Below are positions 41,048-52,061 of a DNA stretch of 64,000 nucleotides, piece by piece. Under the pieces are notes generated by a model. That model ran no database searches. It was not told where the DNA came from and was given only the letters and a program-made list of their open reading frames with translations. This DNA is from Erwinia tracheiphila (GTDB lineage Bacteria > Pseudomonadota > Gammaproteobacteria > Enterobacterales > Enterobacteriaceae): positions 1,674,001-1,738,000 of the forward strand of contig NZ_CP089932.1 in the NCBI RefSeq assembly GCF_021365465.1, read 5' to 3'. Positions within the stretch are counted from its first letter, which is position 1. The number at the start of each line of letters is the position of its first letter. The position numbers and the translations under genes are program-made.

Positions 41048-42183
41048 TTTCGTATGAGCTACTGCGTTTTGTCTGGTGGGTACTGGTGGGCGTTTTGCTT
41101 ATCGGATTTGCGGTCACCGACGGGTTTGATATGGGGGTCGGTATGTTGAGCCGCATTCTTGGTCGTACCGATAACGAACGTCGCGTAATGATCAACAGTA
41201 TTGCCCCTCACTGGGATGGTAATCAGGTCTGGCTCATCACCGCGGGTGGTGCACTGTTTGCTGCATGGCCGATGGTTTATGCCGCTGCTTTTTCCGGTTT
41301 TTATGTTGCGATGATCCTCGTCCTTTCATCCTTGTTCTTCCGCCCTATAGGTTTTGATTATCGCTCAAAGATTGCTGACAAACGCTGGCGTGGGATGTGG
41401 GATCTGGGCATTTTCGTTGGTAGCGCTGTGCCTCCTCTGGTGTTTGGCGTGGCATTTGGCAACCTCTTACAGGGCGTTCCTTTCCATGCTGATGCGTATT
41501 TGCGGTTGTTTTACACCGGCAGTTTCTTTCAGTTGCTGAATCCGTTTGCATTACTGGTAGGGGTTATCAGCCTGACCATGATCCTGACCCAGGGGGCTAC
41601 CTACCTACAGATGCGCACCGTGGGAGAACTGCATATGCGTTCTCGTGCGGCGGCGCAAATCTCTGCGCTGGTGATGATGGTTTGCTTTGTACTGGCTGGT
41701 GTCTGGGTGGTGTATGGCATAGAGGGTTACGTTGTGGTTTCCACCCTGGATCACAATGCAGCGTCAAACCCCCTGAACAAACAGGTTGTACGTCAGACCG
41801 GTGCCTGGCTGGTCAACTTTAATCAGACACCCCTGCTGTGGAGCATTCCTGCACTTGGCGTGGTTCTGCCGCTGTTGACCGTGTTCTGTTCACGTTTTGA
41901 AAAAGGTGCACTGGCCTTTGTTTTTTCTTCCCTGACGCTGGCTTGTGTCATCGCCACGGCGGGAGTGGCCATGTTTCCGTTCATCATGCCGTCCAGTACC
42001 GTACCTGACATCAGCCTGACCATGTGGGATACGACATCCAGTTTTCTGACGCTAAAAATTATGGCCGTAACGGCAATTATTTTTGTGCCCATTATCCTGG
42101 CTTACACCGCCTGGTGTTACTACAAAATGGCCGGTCGTCTGACCAAAGAGCAGATTGAGGCCAACACCCATTCTCTTTACTGA
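41044..42183 (+). CDS. cydB: Cytochrome bd-I ubiquinol oxidase subunit II
   Basis: Integral membrane subunit of 379 residues (E. coli 379) with ligand regions [10 protein letters not shown] and the helical bundle that pairs with CydA. Ends with [11 protein letters not shown]. Intact and translationally coupled to cydA. Confidence 0.98.
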   Translation: MISYELLRFVWWVLVGVLLIGFAVTDGFDMGVGMLSRILGRTDNERRVMINSIAPHWDGNQVWLITAGGALFAAWPMVYAAAFSGFYVAMILVLSSLFFRPIGFDYRSKIADKRWRGMWDLGIFVGSAVPPLVFGVAFGNLLQGVPFHADAYLRLFYTGSFFQLLNPFALLVGVISLTMILTQGATYLQMRTVGELHMRSRAAAQISALVMMVCFVLAGVWVVYGIEGYVVVSTLDHNAASNPLNKQVVRQTGAWLVNFNQTPLLWSIPALGVVLPLLTVFCSRFEKGALAFVFSSLTLACVIATAGVAMFPFIMPSSTVPDISLTMWDTTSSFLTLKIMAVTAIIFVPIILAYTAWCYYKMAGRLTKEQIEANTHSLY

Positions 42184-42198
42184 CAGAGGAGCTTGACC

Positions 42199-42309
42199 AT
42201 GTGGTATTTTGCCTGGATTCTCGGGACGTTAATGGCTTGTGCTATCGCGATTATCACTGCACTGGTGATCGAACATGTCGAAGACAGCGAAATTAAAGAA
42301 AAATCGTGA
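42199..42309 (+). CDS. cydX: Cytochrome bd accessory subunit CydX
   Basis: A 36-residue single-membrane-span peptide (MWYFAWILGTLMACAIAIIT, then LVIEHVEDSEIKEKS). The E. coli homologue is 37 residues with the same MWYFAWILGT start and stabilises the bd-I heme site. It starts 15 bp after cydB with GAGGAG as ribosome binding site. Confidence 0.95.
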   Translation: MWYFAWILGTLMACAIAIITALVIEHVEDSEIKEKS

Positions 42310-42590
42310 TGGGCCGCTCGGCCTACCTGCTTCTCGTCACATGATTAGCAAGAATCTGTTGAGGGTACTTTCCTGATTCTGGCCCCCTCACTGGCAAGAT
42401 GTATTCTGCTGCCCACGTCTTTGCCAACATGCGGCAGGGCGCTTGAAATCTGGTGAGAACTACTGCTTGCCCGCGCTCACTGCTTCAGGATCGCTTATGG
42501 CAATGGGGAGTAGTTGTGCAGGCAGACCATTTTTCTTTTTACTCGCAGACTACTTGCTGCAAATGGGTTCTTTTTTATTTTATTCTTTCT
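42310..42590 (+). pseudogene. ybgE: ybgE remnant
   Basis: At the position of ybgE in the cyd operon, fragments in shifting frames resemble the YbgE membrane protein: LLRVLS...LILAPSLARCILL near 42355-42405, LEIW near 42445, and a C-terminal piece GRPFFFLLADYLLQMGSFLF (about 42518-42580). Several stops and frameshifts separate them. Too short and broken to function. Confidence 0.7.
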
Positions 42591-42591
42591 G

Positions 42592-42616
42592 GCCGGGCTG
42601 ACTTCCCGGCTTTTTT
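42592..42616 (+). terminator. Terminator of the cydABX operon
   Basis: GCCGGG and CCCGGC pair around a 7-base loop, followed by six T. It would separate the cyd transcript from ybgC-tol. Confidence 0.85.
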
Positions 42617-42793
42617 ATGCCCGTAACACCTTTTTCCACTTCTATTTTTGTCAATATTTGTTTAAGAACTATCCTGGTATCTGCAAAGTTGTTTCGAAAG
42701 GATAATTATTTACTTTAGCGTCTGGCAATCCATTCCAAAGGCGTATTCTCTTGCGTATAGTAGCAACGTTTAAAAGCATTGCCGGGATGTAAA

Positions 42794-43878
<1,085 letters not shown>

Positions 43879-43886
43879 GGGGTTGC

Positions 43887-44315
43887 ATGGACAGAAAACG
43901 TGGTCGCGGTCGCCGCGAGCTGAAGTCCGAAATAAATATTGTTCCTTTACTGGACGTACTATTGGTGCTGCTGCTTATTTTTATGGCAACAGCGCCGATT
44001 ATCACTCAAAGCGTGGAAGTCGATCTGCCGGACGCAACGGATTCAAAAACCGTTTCCAGCGATGATAATCCGCCTGTTATCGTTGAGGTGGCAGGCGTGG
44101 GACAATACAGTCTGGTGGTCGATCACTATCGGATGACGCAGCTGCCACCTGAGCAGGTTGTTGCTGAGGCACAGCGTCGCATAGAAGCCAATCCTAAGGC
44201 GGTATTTCTCATCGGCGGCGCGAAAGATGTCCCTTATGATGAAATTATTAAGGCGCTGAACCTGCTACATCAGGCAGGCGTGAAGTCTGTCGGCTTGATG
44301 ACGCAGCCGATTTAA
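43887..44315 (+). CDS. tolR: Tol-Pal system protein TolR
   Basis: ExbD-type partner of TolQ, 142 residues: one N-terminal membrane helix with the essential Asp (INIVPLLDVLLVLLLIFM) and a periplasmic domain. GTAGGGGG 8 bases before the ATG. Same length as E. coli. Confidence 0.97.
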   Translation: MDRKRGRGRRELKSEINIVPLLDVLLVLLLIFMATAPIITQSVEVDLPDATDSKTVSSDDNPPVIVEVAGVGQYSLVVDHYRMTQLPPEQVVAEAQRRIEANPKAVFLIGGAKDVPYDEIIKALNLLHQAGVKSVGLMTQPI

Positions 44316-44344
44316 ATTATTCGAACCGTTTTTGGGAACTGAGA

Positions 44345-45496
44345 GTGTCGAAGGTAGCCGAGCAAAACGATAAGTTAAAGCGCGCCATCATTATTTCAGT
44401 TATTTTGCATATCGTCCTGATTGCATTGCTGATTTGGAGCTCATTTGACGAGCACATCGACGCCAGTAGCGGCGGTGGCGGTGGTGATATTAATGCCGTC
44501 ATGGTCGATCCGGGTGCGGTGGTTGAACAGTACAACCGGCAGCAAAATCAGCAGAGTGACAGTAAACGTGCTGAACAACAGCGGCAGAAACAGGCGCAAC
44601 AGCAGGCAGAAGAGCTGCAGCAGAAACAGGCGGCAGAACAACAGCGCTTGAAAGCGCTGGAAAAAGAGCGTTTACAGGCCCTGCAGGAAGCTAAAGAACA
44701 GGCGGCACAACAGGCTCAGGAGCAGAAACAGGCTCAGGAAGCGGCACAGCAGGCACGTGAGCAGCAAAAGCAGGCCGAAGAGGCTGCGGCAAAAGCCAAA
44801 GCTGATGCGAAAGCCCTGGCGGATGCTCAGGCCAGTGCTGCTGCCGAAGCCAAAAAACAGGCTGAGGCCGGGGCGAAAAAAGCCGCTGCTGAAGCTAAGA
44901 AACAGGCTGTCGCCGAGGCCAAAAAACAGGCCGCAGCCGAGGCTGCGAAAGTAAAAGCCGCTCAGGAAGCTAAAGAGGCCAAAGAACAGGCTACTCTTGA
45001 AGCAAAAGAAAAAGCAGAAGCCGCCGCGCAAGCAAAAGCTGATGCGGCGGCTAAGGCGAAAGCAGCCGCTGCTGCCAGGGCAAAAGCGGCGGCACAAGCC
45101 GCGAAAGAAAGTAGCGATGTTGACGATCTGCTGGGCGGTCTTGCTTCTGGCAAAAACGCGCCGAAAGAAGGTAAGGCCGGGGGAGCCGCAGCAGGTCAGG
45201 GCAACCAGAAGAAATCGGGTGCCTCTGGTGCCGCTATCGACAGCTATCTTGGTCAGGTGCAGGGAGCTATTCAGAGCAAATTTTATGATGCTGATACCTT
45301 CAGAGGCCGCACCTGTGATGTTCACATTAAACTGGCACCGGATGGGTTATTGATTTCAGCAACGCCAGCCGGTGGGGATGCCGCATTATGTCAGGCAGCA
45401 ATTAATGCAGCGCGCATGGCAAAAATTCCCAAACCGCCAAGTACTGAGGTTTATCAGGCAGTCAAAGATACAACGTTAGAATTTAAGCCCCAGTAA
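44345..45496 (+). CDS. tolA: Tol-Pal system protein TolA
   Basis: Links the TolQR motor to Pal and the outer membrane. Begins at GTG (MSKVAEQNDKLKRAIIISV), has one membrane helix (about 14-34), a Gly-rich hinge, a long Ala/Lys/Glu/Gln-rich helical domain II (about 75-265) and the folded domain III with the disulfide Cys pair (GRTCDVHIKLAPDG, ALCQAAINAA). At 383 residues it is shorter than the 421-residue E. coli protein because domain II has fewer KAAAEAKK-type repeats. Confidence 0.96.
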   Translation: MSKVAEQNDKLKRAIIISVILHIVLIALLIWSSFDEHIDASSGGGGGDINAVMVDPGAVVEQYNRQQNQQSDSKRAEQQRQKQAQQQAEELQQKQAAEQQRLKALEKERLQALQEAKEQAAQQAQEQKQAQEAAQQAREQQKQAEEAAAKAKADAKALADAQASAAAEAKKQAEAGAKKAAAEAKKQAVAEAKKQAAAEAAKVKAAQEAKEAKEQATLEAKEKAEAAAQAKADAAAKAKAAAAARAKAAAQAAKESSDVDDLLGGLASGKNAPKEGKAGGAAAGQGNQKKSGASGAAIDSYLGQVQGAIQSKFYDADTFRGRTCDVHIKLAPDGLLISATPAGGDAALCQAAINAARMAKIPKPPSTEVYQAVKDTTLEFKPQ

Positions 45497-45509
45497 TTCG
45501 GCATTATTC

Positions 45510-45536
45510 GGGATGTTGAACTAAGGTCAACATCCC
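45510..45536 (+). terminator. 10-bp hairpin between tolA and tolB
   Basis: GGGATGTTGA and TCAACATCCC form a perfect 10-bp stem around a 7-base loop, without a following T-run. It may limit read-through or protect the tolQRA mRNA 3' end; E. coli tolB has its own promoter. Confidence 0.65.
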
Positions 45537-45614
45537 GTACTCTATACATGCGTTATTGATTCGTTGAGACACTGCTAATTATCGTGAACATTGCGTTCAG
45601 ATAAGGGAGAAAAC

Positions 45615-46907
45615 ATGAAGCAGGCATTTCGTGTAGCACTGAGTTTTTTACTGCTGTTTGTCGCCGTTGCGCAGGCAGAAGTTCGTATTGAAATTACCCA
45701 GGGTGTGAATACCGCACGCCCTATTGGCGTGGTGCCATTCAAATGGGATGGGCCAGGTGTAGCGCCGGAAGACATCGGTGGTATTGTCGCGGCTGACTTG
45801 CGTAACAGCGGTAAATTCAACCCTCTGGATCGTGCGCGTTTGCCACAGCAGCCAACCTCTGCGGCTGAAGTGCAGCCTGCAGCCTGGACAGCGCTGGGTA
45901 TCGATGCAGTCGTTGTTGGTCAGGTTCAGCCGGGTGCTGACGGTAGCTATCTGGTTTCTTATCAGCTGGTGGACACATCGGGTAATCCGGGTGCCGTACT
46001 GGCACAAAACCAGTACAAAGTGACTAAACAGTGGCTGCGCTATGCGGCACATACTGCCAGCGATGAGGCTTTTGAGAAGCTGACCGGTATTAAAGGCGCA
46101 TTCCGTACCCGTATTGCCTATGTAGTACAGACCAATGGCGGCCAGTTCCCGTATGAGCTTCGGGTTTCAGATTACGATGGCTACAACCAGTTTGTTGTTC
46201 ACCGTTCTCCACAGCCATTAATGTCCCCTGCCTGGTCAAAGGATGGCAGTAAACTGGCATATGTCACCTTTGAGAGCGGCAAATCTGCGCTGGTGGTGCA
46301 GACGTTAGCAAATGGTGCTATCAGGCAAGTTGCTTCATTCCCCCGGCATAACGGCGCACCTTCGTTTTCTCCCGACGGCAGCAAACTGGCTTTTGCCCTG
46401 TCGAAAAGTGGTAGCCTGAATCTTTATGTCATGGATCTTGCGTCAGGTCAGATTAATCAGATCACCGACGGTCGCTACAACAGTACCGAGCCAACATGGT
46501 TCCCGGACAGCCAGAGCCTGGCTTACACCTCGGATCAGGCTGGTCGTCCACAAATATACAAAATCAGTGCTAACGGCGGTGCGCCACAACGTCTGACCTG
46601 GGAAGGTTCTCAGAATCAGGATTCTGACGTCAGCTTTGATGGTAAATCAATGGTGATGATTAGCACTAATGGCGGTGCACAGCACGTCGCCAGACAGGAT
46701 CTGGAAACGGGAGCCGTTCAACAATTAACGGATACGTTCCTGGATGAAACGCCAAGCCTCGCGCCAAACGGCACCATGGTAATCTACAGCTCGACTCAGG
46801 GCATGGGTTCCGTATTGCAGCTGGTATCGACGGACGGGCGTTTCAAAGCGCGTCTTCCGGCGACCGATGGACAGGTCAAATTTCCTGCCTGGTCGCCGTA
46901 TCTGTGA
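45615..46907 (+). CDS. tolB: Tol-Pal periplasmic beta-propeller TolB
   Basis: Periplasmic protein that binds Pal and TolA. From ATG 45615 the product is 430 residues (E. coli 430) with signal peptide [21 protein letters not shown] before EVRIE, an N-terminal alpha/beta domain, and a six-bladed propeller with repeated [11 protein letters not shown] / [10 protein letters not shown] / [13 protein letters not shown] motifs. An in-frame ATG at 45591 lies in the leader and is rejected; GGGAGAAAAC precedes the chosen start. Confidence 0.97.
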   Translation: MKQAFRVALSFLLLFVAVAQAEVRIEITQGVNTARPIGVVPFKWDGPGVAPEDIGGIVAADLRNSGKFNPLDRARLPQQPTSAAEVQPAAWTALGIDAVVVGQVQPGADGSYLVSYQLVDTSGNPGAVLAQNQYKVTKQWLRYAAHTASDEAFEKLTGIKGAFRTRIAYVVQTNGGQFPYELRVSDYDGYNQFVVHRSPQPLMSPAWSKDGSKLAYVTFESGKSALVVQTLANGAIRQVASFPRHNGAPSFSPDGSKLAFALSKSGSLNLYVMDLASGQINQITDGRYNSTEPTWFPDSQSLAYTSDQAGRPQIYKISANGGAPQRLTWEGSQNQDSDVSFDGKSMVMISTNGGAQHVARQDLETGAVQQLTDTFLDETPSLAPNGTMVIYSSTQGMGSVLQLVSTDGRFKARLPATDGQVKFPAWSPYL

Positions 46908-46951
46908 TGCATGTGTAAATATGTATGGCAAACAATAATAGGATTGTAGAA

Positions 46952-47467
46952 ATGCAACTGAATAAAGTGCTGAAAGGCTTAATGCTGGCACTGCCAGTAA
47001 TCGCAGTAGCTGCATGTAGCTCACACAAAAACAACAACAACGATCAGACCAATGGTATGGGCGATGGCTCTGCTAACAGTGGAATGAACAGTGGTAACAT
47101 GTCTTCTGACGACCAGGCTCGCCTGCAAATGCAGGAACTGCAGAAAAACAACATCGTTTACTTTGGCCTGGACAAATTTGATATCCAGTCTGAATTCGCT
47201 CAGATGCTGGATGCGCATGCTACGTTCCTGCGTAACAACCCCTCTTACAAAGTGACGGTTGAAGGTCATGCGGATGAGCGTGGTACGCCTGAGTACAACA
47301 TTGCACTGGGCGAGCGCCGTGCTACCGCAGTCAAAATGTACCTGCAGGGTAAAGGCGTTTCTGCTGACCAGATCTCTATCGTTTCTTACGGTAAAGAGAA
47401 GCCAGCAGTTCTGGGCCACGACGAAGCGGCTTATGCCAAAAACCGTCGTGCTGTACTGGTTTACTAA
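46952..47467 (+). CDS. pal: Peptidoglycan-associated lipoprotein Pal
   Basis: Outer-membrane lipoprotein anchoring the envelope to peptidoglycan. From ATG 46952 it has 171 residues: lipoprotein signal ending in AVAAC (lipidated Cys20 or so), an Asn-rich linker, and an OmpA-like domain with [22 protein letters not shown] for diaminopimelate binding. An upstream ATG at 46925 would bury the signal and is rejected. Confidence 0.97.
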   Translation: MQLNKVLKGLMLALPVIAVAACSSHKNNNNDQTNGMGDGSANSGMNSGNMSSDDQARLQMQELQKNNIVYFGLDKFDIQSEFAQMLDAHATFLRNNPSYKVTVEGHADERGTPEYNIALGERRATAVKMYLQGKGVSADQISIVSYGKEKPAVLGHDEAAYAKNRRAVLVY

Positions 47468-47476
47468 GAGAATCAC

Positions 47477-48253
47477 ATGATTAGTAACTTCAGACTTCAT
47501 CTGTTGAGTCTGTCGTTACTGGTTGGCGTAGCGGCCCCCTGGGTCGCTAGTGCCCAGGCGTCAATCAGTAACGTTGGCTCTGGCTCGGTCGAAGACCGTG
47601 TCACTACCCTTGAGCGTATCTCAAATGCTCAGGGGCAACTCGTTCAGCAGCTTCAGCAACAGCTCTCCGATACTCAGCGTGATATAGACTCCCTCCGTGG
47701 TCAAATTCAGGAGAATCAGTATCAACTGAATCAGTTAACCGAGCGCCAGAAAAATATCTACCAGCAGCTGGACACCCTCAGCAGCAGTGGCGCGAATGCT
47801 CAGTCTCAGCCAGCGGCAGGTGGCATAGGCGATAGCACACCTTCAGAAAGCAGTACGCCAGCTGCGCCGGTGCAAAGCGGAGATGCCAACACTGATTACA
47901 ATGCGGCTGTGGCGCTGGTGCTGGAGAAAAAGCAAAACGATCAGGCTATAGCTGCTTTTCAGGCTTTTGTTAAGAAGTATCCCGATTCAACCTATCAGCC
48001 TAATGCCAACTACTGGTTAGGGCAGTTGCATTACAACAAAGGCAAAAAAGACGATGCCGCTTTTTATTTTGCAACGGTGGTGAAAAATTATCCTAAGTCG
48101 TCTAAAAGCGCCGATGCCCTTTACAAGGTTGGGGTGATCATGCAGGAGAAAGGCGACAGTGCTAAAGCGAAGGCGGTTTTCCAGCAGGTGATAAAGCAGT
48201 ACCCAAATAGCGATGTTGCTAAACAGGCCCAAAAGCGCGCTGCTTCGTTGTAA
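47477..48253 (+). CDS. cpoB: Cell division coordinator CpoB (YbgF)
   Basis: Periplasmic protein coordinating PBP1B-driven septal synthesis with Tol action. The 258-residue product has a signal peptide (to about ASA-QASIS), an N-terminal coiled coil for trimerisation (RVTTLERISNAQGQLVQQLQ), a Ser/Pro/Ala linker and C-terminal TPR repeats. Last gene of the tol-pal cluster, 9 bp after pal. Confidence 0.96.
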   Translation: MISNFRLHLLSLSLLVGVAAPWVASAQASISNVGSGSVEDRVTTLERISNAQGQLVQQLQQQLSDTQRDIDSLRGQIQENQYQLNQLTERQKNIYQQLDTLSSSGANAQSQPAAGGIGDSTPSESSTPAAPVQSGDANTDYNAAVALVLEKKQNDQAIAAFQAFVKKYPDSTYQPNANYWLGQLHYNKGKKDDAAFYFATVVKNYPKSSKSADALYKVGVIMQEKGDSAKAKAVFQQVIKQYPNSDVAKQAQKRAASL

Positions 48254-48418
48254 AAGCAGAAACATCGTGATCGAATTGGGTGTTTTATGCACCGCCTGGA
48301 TGAAAGTCAGTCAGTTGAACGGCTTATGTAAAAATAGTGGTTGCGCTGGGACGTCAAATCAGTAATATATGCCGCCGTTGCCGGGATATCTATTAAATCG
48401 TTCTGATAGCGTTTAAGT

Positions 48419-48494
48419 GGGTCGTTAGCTCAGTTGGTAGAGCAGTTGACTTTTAATCAATTGGTCGCAGGTTCGAATCCTGCACGACCCACCA
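48419..48494 (+). tRNA. lysT: tRNA-Lys (anticodon TTT), copy 1
   Basis: A 76-nt cloverleaf with acceptor GGGTCGT/ACGACCC, D-loop AGCTCAGTTGGTAGAGC, anticodon TTT within GACTTTTAATC, T-arm GCAGGTTCGAATCCTGC and encoded CCA. It matches enterobacterial tRNA-Lys, at the E. coli lysT position after cpoB. Confidence 0.98.
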
Positions 48495-48553
48495 ATCCGC
48501 GTCTGATGTCAGTATCAGCGCACAAAATTGTCAGGCAGATAAAGCACCACTTC

Positions 48554-48629
48554 GGGTCGTTAGCTCAGTTGGTAGAGCAGTTGACTTTTAATCAATTGGT
48601 CGCAGGTTCGAATCCTGCACGACCCACCA
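48554..48629 (+). tRNA. tRNA-Lys (anticodon TTT), copy 2
   Basis: Identical in sequence to the first copy over all 76 nt, 59 bp downstream. The E. coli locus carries five Lys and two Val tRNA genes; here only two Lys genes remain and no Val gene is seen. Confidence 0.98.
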
Positions 48630-48795
48630 ATGCAAAAATCAGGACTATGCTTGGATCTGCTAATCTTCTGTGCCTCAACCCGTGAACAAATATTATCAGC
48701 AAGTGTGACAAGAAAAGGACAGGATGCGATTATTCTGCACAATTAATCAGCCCCTGTGTCATCCTGAGTTCAGATAAGCGGGGGATTGTGCCCGA

Positions 48796-50245
48796 CTATT
48801 CATTCTTGCCTGGGGGCAGATTTTTCCAGATGTGCATCACCGCATAGCTGCACCAGGGACGCCACGATAGCGATCTTTCCTCTGCCTCATGGGCGCTTAA
48901 CCCGCCAGGATTTTTTCTTATCACAACATCTTCTTTTGGAAAGGCATCCGGCCAGCGCATGGCGATGTAATGGGCGATCCATTCACCAATGCCGGACTGC
49001 GCGGTCAGCTGTACTATCGCGTCAGGAGGATCCAATACCGGTTCAAGCGGCAGCATGCTGCGGCTGCATGCACCAGCCATGTTTAAAATGGTACTGGCAC
49101 GCACTCTGACGATACCTAGGTTTGCGATTTCATCGACGGTTGCCTCTGCCTCGCGGGCTGGCTCTGGAGAGAGAGACGTTAGTCCGGGGAAAAGTGTACC
49201 CAGCGGTTCTCCAAAGGCCGCGGCAAAGCATCCACCTGCTGTTGTTGCGGTTTTAACCGTAATTTGCTGACCAGATACTGCGCGGACAAGCATCTCAAAA
49301 CCACCGAATGCTCCCGGTACACGCAGGCCAGGATGGACGTTCAGGCTTTTTTGTAACAGTGCATCCTGTTGCAGATGGTCGGCAATCAGCTGCGGATGGG
49401 CATCCAGATCGAACAGGTTCCTTACCCTACGCAGTAATGCAGGCAACACTGGCGTAAGGGAATGACTAACTTCCACCCGCAGTGCGTGCTTGCTGCTGGC
49501 CTGCATAATCTGAATCCGCTCTTTGTGCTTTCCCAGAGAAACGGTGCGCGTATAGCGGCTGCCATCAACGGCCTTCAGCACACGCAGTTTCAAAAAGTCG
49601 AGCATTGCGACCCAGTTATAAGGCGTGCAGTAGCTGAGTAGCAGCACGGGACTCTCTTTGGTGCCTGAAAGGCTTCGGTCAGGATTTCTGCGTAGATCGC
49701 CCGGACAAAGACGATAGCGGCTGCGGAAGACAGCATTGAAGCGTCTCAGGCTACCAAAACCACTGGCATAGGCTATTTCTGTTATCGACAAAGAAGTCTC
49801 TGTTAAAAGCTTTTTGCCAGTAACTGGCGACTGCTTAATGATAGCTGTGCGGCCATTTCATTCAGCGTAGTCAGTTCATCTGTCAGGTTACGCCCTATTT
49901 TTTGCAGTAATAAACCCACGATACGATGGCTGCTATCAAGCGACCCATTACCCGGCGCAAGTTCCGGGGGGTATTGCAGGCAGGGGCGAAAGGCGGTTTT
50001 TTCAGCCGCTTCTGCGCGGGAAAAAACAGGTAATTCTCTTCACGCGGAGCTCTTGCCGGGCAAACCGGCCGATAGTAAATACCGGTTGGGGTCACGCCTA
50101 CATAGAAAACACCATCGAAGCGGCTGTCACGGGAGGTTAAGGCCCGGTATGCGACTTTCCCATCGATCATCCTCAGTTCCTCTGTGCTTTTTTCTGGCAG
50201 AGTAAGCACAATTAAGCAGCGCTGCCAGCCGTTTTCGGATAGCAA
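48796..50245 (-). pseudogene. Ada-type/AlkA fusion DNA-3-methyladenine glycosylase, broken
   Basis: Minus-strand gene with an N-terminal Ada zinc-binding domain, an AraC-type helix-turn-helix, an AlkA N-terminal domain and an HhH-GPD glycosylase domain (GIGEWIAHYIAMRWPDAFP). It is in pieces: the Ada part (49895-50245) shifts frame near 49985 (correct continuation [16 protein letters not shown]), a segment around 49800-49830 between SSRQ and LLAKKLLTETS is deleted with another frame change, and the HTH-AlkA part is open at 48796-49791. The first zinc ligand Cys of the Ada motif is Tyr (GIYYRPVC). Inactive as a whole. Confidence 0.88.
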
Positions 50246-50279
50246 TATAAAATCTTTCAGCGTCCGAAAACGGCTGGCA
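50223..50279. repeat. 17-bp perfect inverted repeat between the Ada-AlkA remnant and ogt
   Basis: TGCCAGCCGTTTTCGGA (50223-50239) and its exact reverse complement (50263-50279), separated by 23 bp. The left arm overlaps the first codons of the Ada-AlkA remnant. Neither arm is followed by a T-run, so it is not an ordinary terminator. Confidence 0.95.
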
Positions 50280-50340
50280 TCATTAAACGATTAACGGATA
50301 ATAACGGCTACATGGGCAACGGCATGGTACAGAGAGAACA

Positions 50341-50871
50341 ATGATGCGTTACTTTTTTAAAATGATGTCTTCACCCGTCGGAGAACTGAAACTGATCGCC
50401 AGCGACAGTGGGCTGGCGGCGGTACTTTGGGAAAACGATCGTCCTGGTCGCGTCAGGTTACTCAATCCTCAGGAGAGCGACCACCCCCCTGTGCTGCTGG
50501 AAGCAGAAAAGCAACTGAGGGAATATTTTTCCGGTGCACGCCAGAGCTTTACGCTGAATCTTGAGTTCCACGGCACAGAGTTTCAGAAAAAAGTCTGGCA
50601 TGCGTTGCTCACTATCCCCTATGGTCAAACCCGCAGTTATGGCGACATTGCGCGACAAATTGGGCATCCCAGGGCAGTCAGAGCGGTGGGGGCGGCCAAT
50701 GGCAAAAACCCGGTTTCTATTATTGCACCCTGTCACAGGGTTATTGGTGCGAATGGCAAATTGACGGGTTTTGCCGGTGGGCTGGAAATAAAAGCATTTT
50801 TACTGAAAGCAGAAACAGTTCTGCCAGCGAGTATCACTCAGCCAGCGGCCCAGACGAACAATGAAAATTAA
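50341..50871 (+). CDS. ogt: Methylated-DNA--[protein]-cysteine S-methyltransferase
   Basis: Suicide enzyme repairing O6-methylguanine. The 176-residue product has the N-terminal ribonuclease-like domain and the catalytic PCHRVIG motif with acceptor Cys131, followed by GKLTGFAGGLEIKAFLL. It is divergent from the broken Ada-AlkA gene, a common arrangement for alkylation repair. It could equally be called an Ada C-domain-like MGMT; the symbol is by family. Intact. Confidence 0.9.
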   Translation: MMRYFFKMMSSPVGELKLIASDSGLAAVLWENDRPGRVRLLNPQESDHPPVLLEAEKQLREYFSGARQSFTLNLEFHGTEFQKKVWHALLTIPYGQTRSYGDIARQIGHPRAVRAVGAANGKNPVSIIAPCHRVIGANGKLTGFAGGLEIKAFLLKAETVLPASITQPAAQTNNEN

Positions 50872-50991
50872 GCGACGTAAACGGTCAATTAGCGTATCTT
50901 GTTTAGCATATAAAACAAAGTGGTGGCTGGATTGCAGATTAAAGCTGGCCGTTTGCTGAATATGTTAATTGGAAAAAACAAGAATCGCATT

Positions 50992-52025
50992 ATGAGCCAG
51001 ATGTACGCCGACGACACATCCGTGTATTCCTTTCCGCCAAAGCCCACGGCATTAAGCCAGAGCAAAAAACAATTTTACCTGTTAAAAATCAAAAAATTAC
51101 TCAAATTACGCAACGCAGTATTAGTGGCTCACTATTACACCGAACCTGATATTCAGGCGCTGGCCGAGGAAACCGGAGGCTGTGTGGCTGATTCGCTGGA
51201 GATGGCACGATTTGGCAGCCAGCATAGCGCATCAACGCTGCTGGTAGCTGGCGTGCGGTTTATGGGCGAAACCGCTAAAATCCTCAGCCCTGAAAAAACC
51301 GTTCTCATGCCGACTTTACAGGCACAGTGCTCCCTTGACCTGGGGTGTCCCGCCGATGAATTCAACCAGTTTTGTGACAGTCACCCAGAGCGCACCGTGG
51401 TGGTCTATGCCAATACCTCAGCTGTGGTTAAAGCGTGTGCCGACTGGGTGGTAACGTCCAGTATCGCGGTCGAATTAATTGAACATCTCGACAGTCTTGG
51501 AGAAAAAATTATCTGGGCACCGGACCGTCATCTTGGACGTTATGTAACACGTCAAACCGGTGCTGATATTTTGTGCTGGCAAGGTGCCTGCATTGTGCAT
51601 GATGAATTCAAAACTCAGGCACTGCAGCGTATGAAAACACTTTTTCCTGGCGCGTCAGTGCTGGTGCACCCGGAATCACCACAGCCTGTTGTCGACCTTG
51701 CTGATGCAGTGGGTTCTACCAGCCAGCTGATTCAGGCAGCGAAAAACCTGCCACATCGACAGATGATTGTGGCAACCGACCGGGGATTTTTTTACAAAAT
51801 GCAACAAGCCTGTCCTGACAAAGAACTGCTGGCTGCGCCTGCGGCGGGCGAGGGCGCATCTTGCCGCACCTTCGCCCATTGCCCGTGGATGTCATTAAAG
51901 CCATCGCAGCAGGGCTGGAAAAGGGCGGCTGCGCACATGAAATTGAGGTGGATAGCGTACTGCGTGAAAGCGCATTGCGACCGCTTAATCGTATGTTAAC
52001 CTTTGCTGCCAGTTTGCAAAGGTGA
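50992..52025 (+). pseudogene. nadA: Quinolinate synthase NadA, frameshifted near the 3' end
   Basis: [4Fe-4S] enzyme making quinolinate from iminoaspartate and DHAP in de novo NAD synthesis. From ATG 50992 the sequence follows E. coli NadA through VAHYYT, the Cys-containing SLDLGCP and [12 protein letters not shown] segments, to [10 protein letters not shown] (about residue 300, E. coli CRSCAHCPWM). A deletion of 1+3n bases after PWM at about 51891 then shifts the frame. The shifted product ends at 51999, while the true C-terminus ([10 protein letters not shown] ... [13 protein letters not shown]) continues in another frame to 52025. All three cluster cysteines remain, but the last 40 or so residues are wrong. 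Probably inactive. Confidence 0.85.
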
Positions 52026-52061
52026 TACCTGTTCCTGTTTGTTCACGACAATGGAGTTGCT

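Noticed and set aside
44672..45325. Long antisense ORF over tolA
   Set aside because: Arises from the Ala/Lys-rich repeats of TolA domain II read backwards.
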